Below are positions 60,278 to 64,000 of a DNA stretch of 64,000 nt, piece after piece. Position 1 is the first letter of the stretch. Each line of letters begins with the position of its first letter. The notes below the pieces were generated by a model. It had not been told where the DNA came from, ran no database searches, and was given only the letters and a program-made list of their open reading frames with translations. A program made the translations under genes and the position numbers. Source of the DNA: Hygrophila difformis (Eukaryota > Streptophyta > Magnoliopsida > Lamiales > Acanthaceae); assembly GCA_030278955.1 (NCBI GenBank), contig JAOANR010000004.1, positions 60,825,541 through 60,889,540 on the forward strand, given 5' to 3'.

Positions 60278-63200
60278 ATGGAAAATCCCTCTGCTCCTGT
60301 TACTGCCCTTTCTGCTGATCTTCTTAGAATTGAGAACTATTTTGCTTCTCAGTCCGCAGTTCGTCTCTTGCCTGAGGGCTTCTACGCCTTAGGACCGTTG
60401 GGCATTCCTGAGGATATTGATGAATGTACTGCTCGGATTTTTGAAAATCGTTCCGTTCTTCTGTATGAGCCTTGTTTCTCTTCCAAGCTTTTCCCTTCAT
60501 CTTTCGCTAATTGGTCTTCGCCCTCTCCTGATTATGTGGCGTGGTATCACCACCTTGAACCCCACTGTCGTGACTCTTGGCATAAGTCATATGTCTATCG
60601 TATGATTTCCCTTAGTACCTTGCCACTTCCCACAGATCTTCGCCCTATTCAGGCCCTTCTTTGCTTCTGGAATCCTTCTGTGAACTGTTTTTGTTTTCCT
60701 TGGGGGATGATGACTCCCACCATTCAGGACGTGAAACTTCTCCTTGGCCTCTCTGTTCGTGGGGATAACCTCGCCATTATGTCGTTGCCCAAGGAGAAAA
60801 ATACTGGCTTTTCCTCTGGCGATTCCTTTGCTAATTGGATCGTTTCCCATCAGAGTGATCCTATTTCGCCTGCTCCACACCCTTCAGAGCCTCTTGCGTT
60901 TATGATGTATTTTCTTACGAAATTCTTCTGGTGCGTTCCTTCCAAGGGTGTTCTCCTCGAAACACACTCTTTTGCTTCGGCACTTCTTAATCATGTGACC
61001 CTGCCTTCAGCCGATTTCTTTCTCGCTCATCTGTATGCGGGTATTTCGGCTACTGTGTCGGGTTGGGAAAAAGGTTCGTCTGATAAAGCCCGTGGCCCGT
61101 TATGGTTCCTTTACTTGTGGTTAGTTTGGCACTTTCGCGACATTTCCCAATTTCCTCCCCATGATATTCGTCCTAATTATTTCGTCGCTCCTGACCTTCT
61201 TAGAGCACCCCTTCCCCCTTTGTCGATCCCTCACTGGATCAACTATTTCCTGGGTCGTACTGCCGATCAAGCCTTTTCTCAGTATCACTACCGGAACGCT
61301 GACTTCGCTTGGGTCAGGAATATTGTTACTTCCCCCTTCGGGACTCTTCTTCCTTTGGCTTTTGCTCAAATATGGAACAGGTGTATATTACCCCGCCCGA
61401 TCTTCAATGGTTCCACATTTGTTCCTGCCAAGTCTGCTATTCCTTTTCAAGTTTACAACCCCCATCTGGTTAGCCGCCAATTCGGCTTTGGTCAAGACTT
61501 AGTGGAGGCCATCAGAGCCGGTAGACGTCTCTCTGCCTCTACCAGTCGTCAGCAATGCTCCCTCTATCACAAACGTTTGGTCTCCTTCAAGGTTTGGAAG
61601 TTTGTCGCTCGTCCAGGGTCTGTTACCTCCCGTTTCCAGTCTTGGTGGAATGGTGTTGCTGGCGTCTTTTTTAGTGCCAACCTTGATTCGGTTCTGCGGA
61701 GGGGTGGTTTCTCCCCCATTCTGGCATTCTCTACTGTCCCTTCATCATCTCCGGGTTCCACTCCTCAGCGCATTCTCGGTTCGTCTTCCGCTTCTCGCCC
61801 TGGTATGTTTCTTTTCCTTTCCTTTCTTCTTCAGTTGTTGTTCGTTCTTTTTCCTTTATGTCTCATTTATCCGATTTCTTCAGATGTTCCTTGCTCCTCT
61901 ACTTCAGAACCTGGTCGAAAAAGGCCCGCTTCGCCTTCGGCCTCTCTCGTCGACTTTCTCCCTCCTACTCAGACCAGGAAGCGTTCATCTCATTCACCGC
62001 TTGGCAGAATCCCTGCCTCCCTCTTTTCGGTTCGTTACACTATTTTTTCTCCTTTTCCAGGTTCCTTTCCTTCGACTAATTCCTTTTTCTTATTCTTGTC
62101 AGGTCCCACCTATTTTGCCACAACCTGATGTTCAACCACTTCCAACTGTGGTATCGGCTTCTCCGGTAGCCGAATTTCGCACATCGGCCAGTACCAGTAA
62201 TTTGGCTGTTCCCGCTAGTTCTCCTGCTGTTACCCCTCGTGGTTTGATCGCGAGCTCTACTTCGGCCGACCCTTCCGTCCCTCTTTCGGTCGATCGTCCT
62301 CAGCCTATTACGGATTCTGCCACACCTTCATCCTTAGTTGTTCCGACACCGTCTGGTTCCTTTCCTAGTGGTATGGCTGCTGATGAAACCCCTGCCGATC
62401 ATATCCCTTTATCGCCATTTCCTGATCGGCATGTCTTGGACGATTTCTTTTCTCCTGCGTCTCTGGTTTCTCGCCCATCGGATCTTTCTACTCACCTTGG
62501 CGATTGTCTGGCCAGGCTATGCAATCTAATCGGCCGGCAGTCTGACGTGGAATTCGTCAACCCTAAACCGATCCTTATTCTCTTGTCCCATCTTGAGCAG
62601 CAATTTCATGACGAGATGGTATCTCTGAATCTGAATGGTACCCTTCAGATGATTACGAAGTCTGTCCTCTCTATGGATCAGGAACTCCTGGCTCACTTAA
62701 AGATGCGACATAAGCTTGCCGCCGAACGTGAGGCTGCAGCCTCTTCACGAGCCCTCTTTGACAATTATTCTGCAGAGTATCGGGCTCAAATGAGTAAGCT
62801 GTCTGAAGTGGAATCTCAGGAGCTTAAACAGTCCGAGGATCTTGCTTTGATTCGATCTGAGATAGCCAAGCTCCAAAGACAAGAGAAGGATTTAGAATTA
62901 ACTTTGGCTCACACTAAGCGAAAATCGGCCGATCTGAAACAATCGATCAAAATTCTTCGTCAATCGGCCGAAGCTCCTAGGGCCAAGATCTTGGATTCTC
63001 AGGAGGATGCTTCTTATTTGGCCATGCGGATCAGTTTCAACGATTACATTATTGGTACCTTTCAAGAAAAATGGGCCGAAACCCAGTCCTTAGTTGGTCA
63101 ACTGGATTCGGCCATTAAGAGCCTTGGTGGGCACAGTGTTGTTCATGTCCTTTCTCCACATGTCTTGTTTCCTTTGGACCCCTCCGAAATAGAGTCCTCC

Positions 63201-63504
63201 CCTTCAGGCGATAACACACCTTTGCCAATCATTCCTTCAGGTACCTTGCTTCCTTCTATTTCCTGTCATGATTTTCCTTTTATACTCTCTTACTTATTAT
63301 TCCCCCTTTCCTTCTTTTCTTCTAGGGAAAACTGGTGCTTCCTGTGGTGCTGGTTCATCGACCGTTCACCTCCCTCCTGGTGAAACTACTGGTCCTTATC
63401 CCTCGACAAGTCCGAATCTGATGACATCTTCGGCTAATCCTGCTACTGCCACCTCGCGAGGCTTGGATGATGCTGTTCCTTCTGACGCCCAGGAAGACCA
63501 CTAA
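60278..63504 (+). CDS. Plant mobile domain (PMD, MAIN/MAIL-like) protein with C-terminal coiled coil
   Basis: Four exons join in phase to 995 aa: 60278-61802, 61884-62029, 62103-63240, 63326-63504. Residues about 30-500 form a PMD: FPWGMMTPTIQDVKLLLGLS with Trp-rich blocks such as FLYLWLVWHFRD. A Ser/Pro-rich linker (about 500-680) follows, then a predicted coiled coil (about 790-940: SEIAKLQRQEKDLELTLAHT and neighbours). PMD proteins occur both as domesticated genes (MAIN, MAIL1: meristem maintenance and transposon silencing) and inside transposons; the long Ser/Pro plus coiled-coil form is typical of the transposon-linked type. The upstream frame is open for 131 more codons to 59885, but reads like leader sequence, so the ATG at 60278 was chosen. 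Introns are short (72-85 bases) and in phase, so the gene looks intact. Confidence 0.78.
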
Positions 63505-63812
63505 TTTGTCTTTGCATATCGGTTTTGTGTTTTGATTCATCCTTTATTAAGTGTGAATTTCGGTCACTTTCCCCTTTCTTGACAGCTGTAATCGGCCTTT
63601 TTCAGACTATGTTGGCCGATACATTGTACTTGGATTCGTATCTTTTGTATCTTTTGTAATGCGATTCGTATCCCGTTAATTCCACTGTTTTCGGTCTCCT
63701 TTATTGCTGATTTCTGAATATTAGCAGCTTTTTCCGGGAATCAGCTGTAACGTTTTCCCATAAATAACATTTACTATTGACCGTTTCTTCCGCCAAGCAC
63801 TTATCTCTTTTC

Positions 63813-63820
63813 TATAAATA
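63813..63820 (+). promoter_or_regulatory. TATA box of the right-edge reading frame
   Basis: TATAAATA lies 56 bases before the ATG at 63876, within a C/T-rich leader. It suggests a separate promoter after the PMD gene. Confidence 0.5.
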
Positions 63821-63875
63821 CCCGGCATTGTTGACACTTATCCATCACTTCCCTTTTCCTTTTCTCTATAGCAAT

Positions 63876-64000
63876 ATGGATCTTCCTTCTTTCTTATTCA
63901 ACTTCCTGTCTCCAGTTCCCCCATGGCCTCCGGCAAGCATTCTTGTGCAAGGATTTCCAGACGTGATACGAAAATTTTTTGCTTATGCAACACGAGTTCA
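63876..64000 (+). CDS. Start of an unidentified reading frame (partial)
   Basis: From ATG at 63876 the frame stays open to the window edge (41 codons), beginning MDLPSFLFNFLSPVPPWPPA and continuing with a hydrophobic/aromatic stretch. The family is unknown to me. A well placed TATA box supports it as a real start, but the frame is short. It may be a second gene of the same element as the PMD gene or an unrelated gene. Confidence 0.4.
   Translation, partial: MDLPSFLFNFLSPVPPWPPASILVQGFPDVIRKFFAYATRV

Overview
This window is nuclear plant DNA. Its genes have many short exons with GT-AG introns, AT-rich intergenic DNA is full of Stowaway-type MITEs, and the gene families (LNK, SAUR, KUP/HAK, PAA1-derived PCH1, plant mobile domain) are plant-specific. 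The gene set and intron sizes fit a core eudicot, perhaps an asterid such as Lamiales; that placement is inference. Exon coordinates were obtained by following reading phase across splice sites and by recalled family similarity, without alignment.

Layout. 0-1.1 kb: first coding exon of an ERGIC3-type ER-Golgi cargo receptor (minus, runs off the left edge). 2.5-7.6 kb: a complete clock coactivator gene of the LNK1/LNK2 family (minus) with a perfect G-box in its promoter. 8-12.2 kb: MITE, truncated retroposons, a 5'-truncated, frameshifted L1-type LINE (minus) and a tRNA-derived SINE. 13.1-13.6 kb: a small SAUR gene (minus) whose end overlaps a telobox-containing tandem repeat. 13.6-17.2 kb: a putative 3.6-kb non-autonomous Helitron (minus) that carries a broken DA1-type LIM exon and an internal 190-bp direct repeat, and ends 55 bp upstream of the SAUR start codon. 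17.2-21.2 kb: MITE cluster. 21.2-26.2 kb: a Pumilio/PUF RNA-binding gene (minus). 26.2-33 kb: intergenic, MITEs and SINE-like insertions. 33-37.2 kb: a CD2BP2/LIN1-type U5 snRNP gene (plus). 37.7-38.5 kb: an unusual 868-bp inverted-repeat element with TCTGGTCTGATCTG arrays. 39.9-47.7 kb: a KUP7-type potassium transporter (plus). 49.6-51 kb: a plastid copper chaperone PCH1, i.e. the N-terminal part of PAA1 as a free-standing gene (minus), followed at 51.4-51.7 kb by a decayed copy of its first exon. 51.8-53.2 kb: nested MITEs and a hAT-like element. 54-56.8 kb: a UBP3/UBP4 deubiquitinase (minus). 60-63.5 kb: an intron-containing plant-mobile-domain (PMD) gene with a long coiled coil (plus), followed by a TATA box and the start of another reading frame at the right edge.

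The genes are independent housekeeping and regulatory loci; nothing suggests a cluster with a joint function. The least ordinary parts are the putative Helitron with its captured LIM exon beside the SAUR gene, the stand-alone PCH1 with its pseudogene copy, the PMD gene with a cluster of TGGGCC/T motifs, the 868-bp inverted-repeat element, and several tiny retroposon insertions with long target-site duplications.
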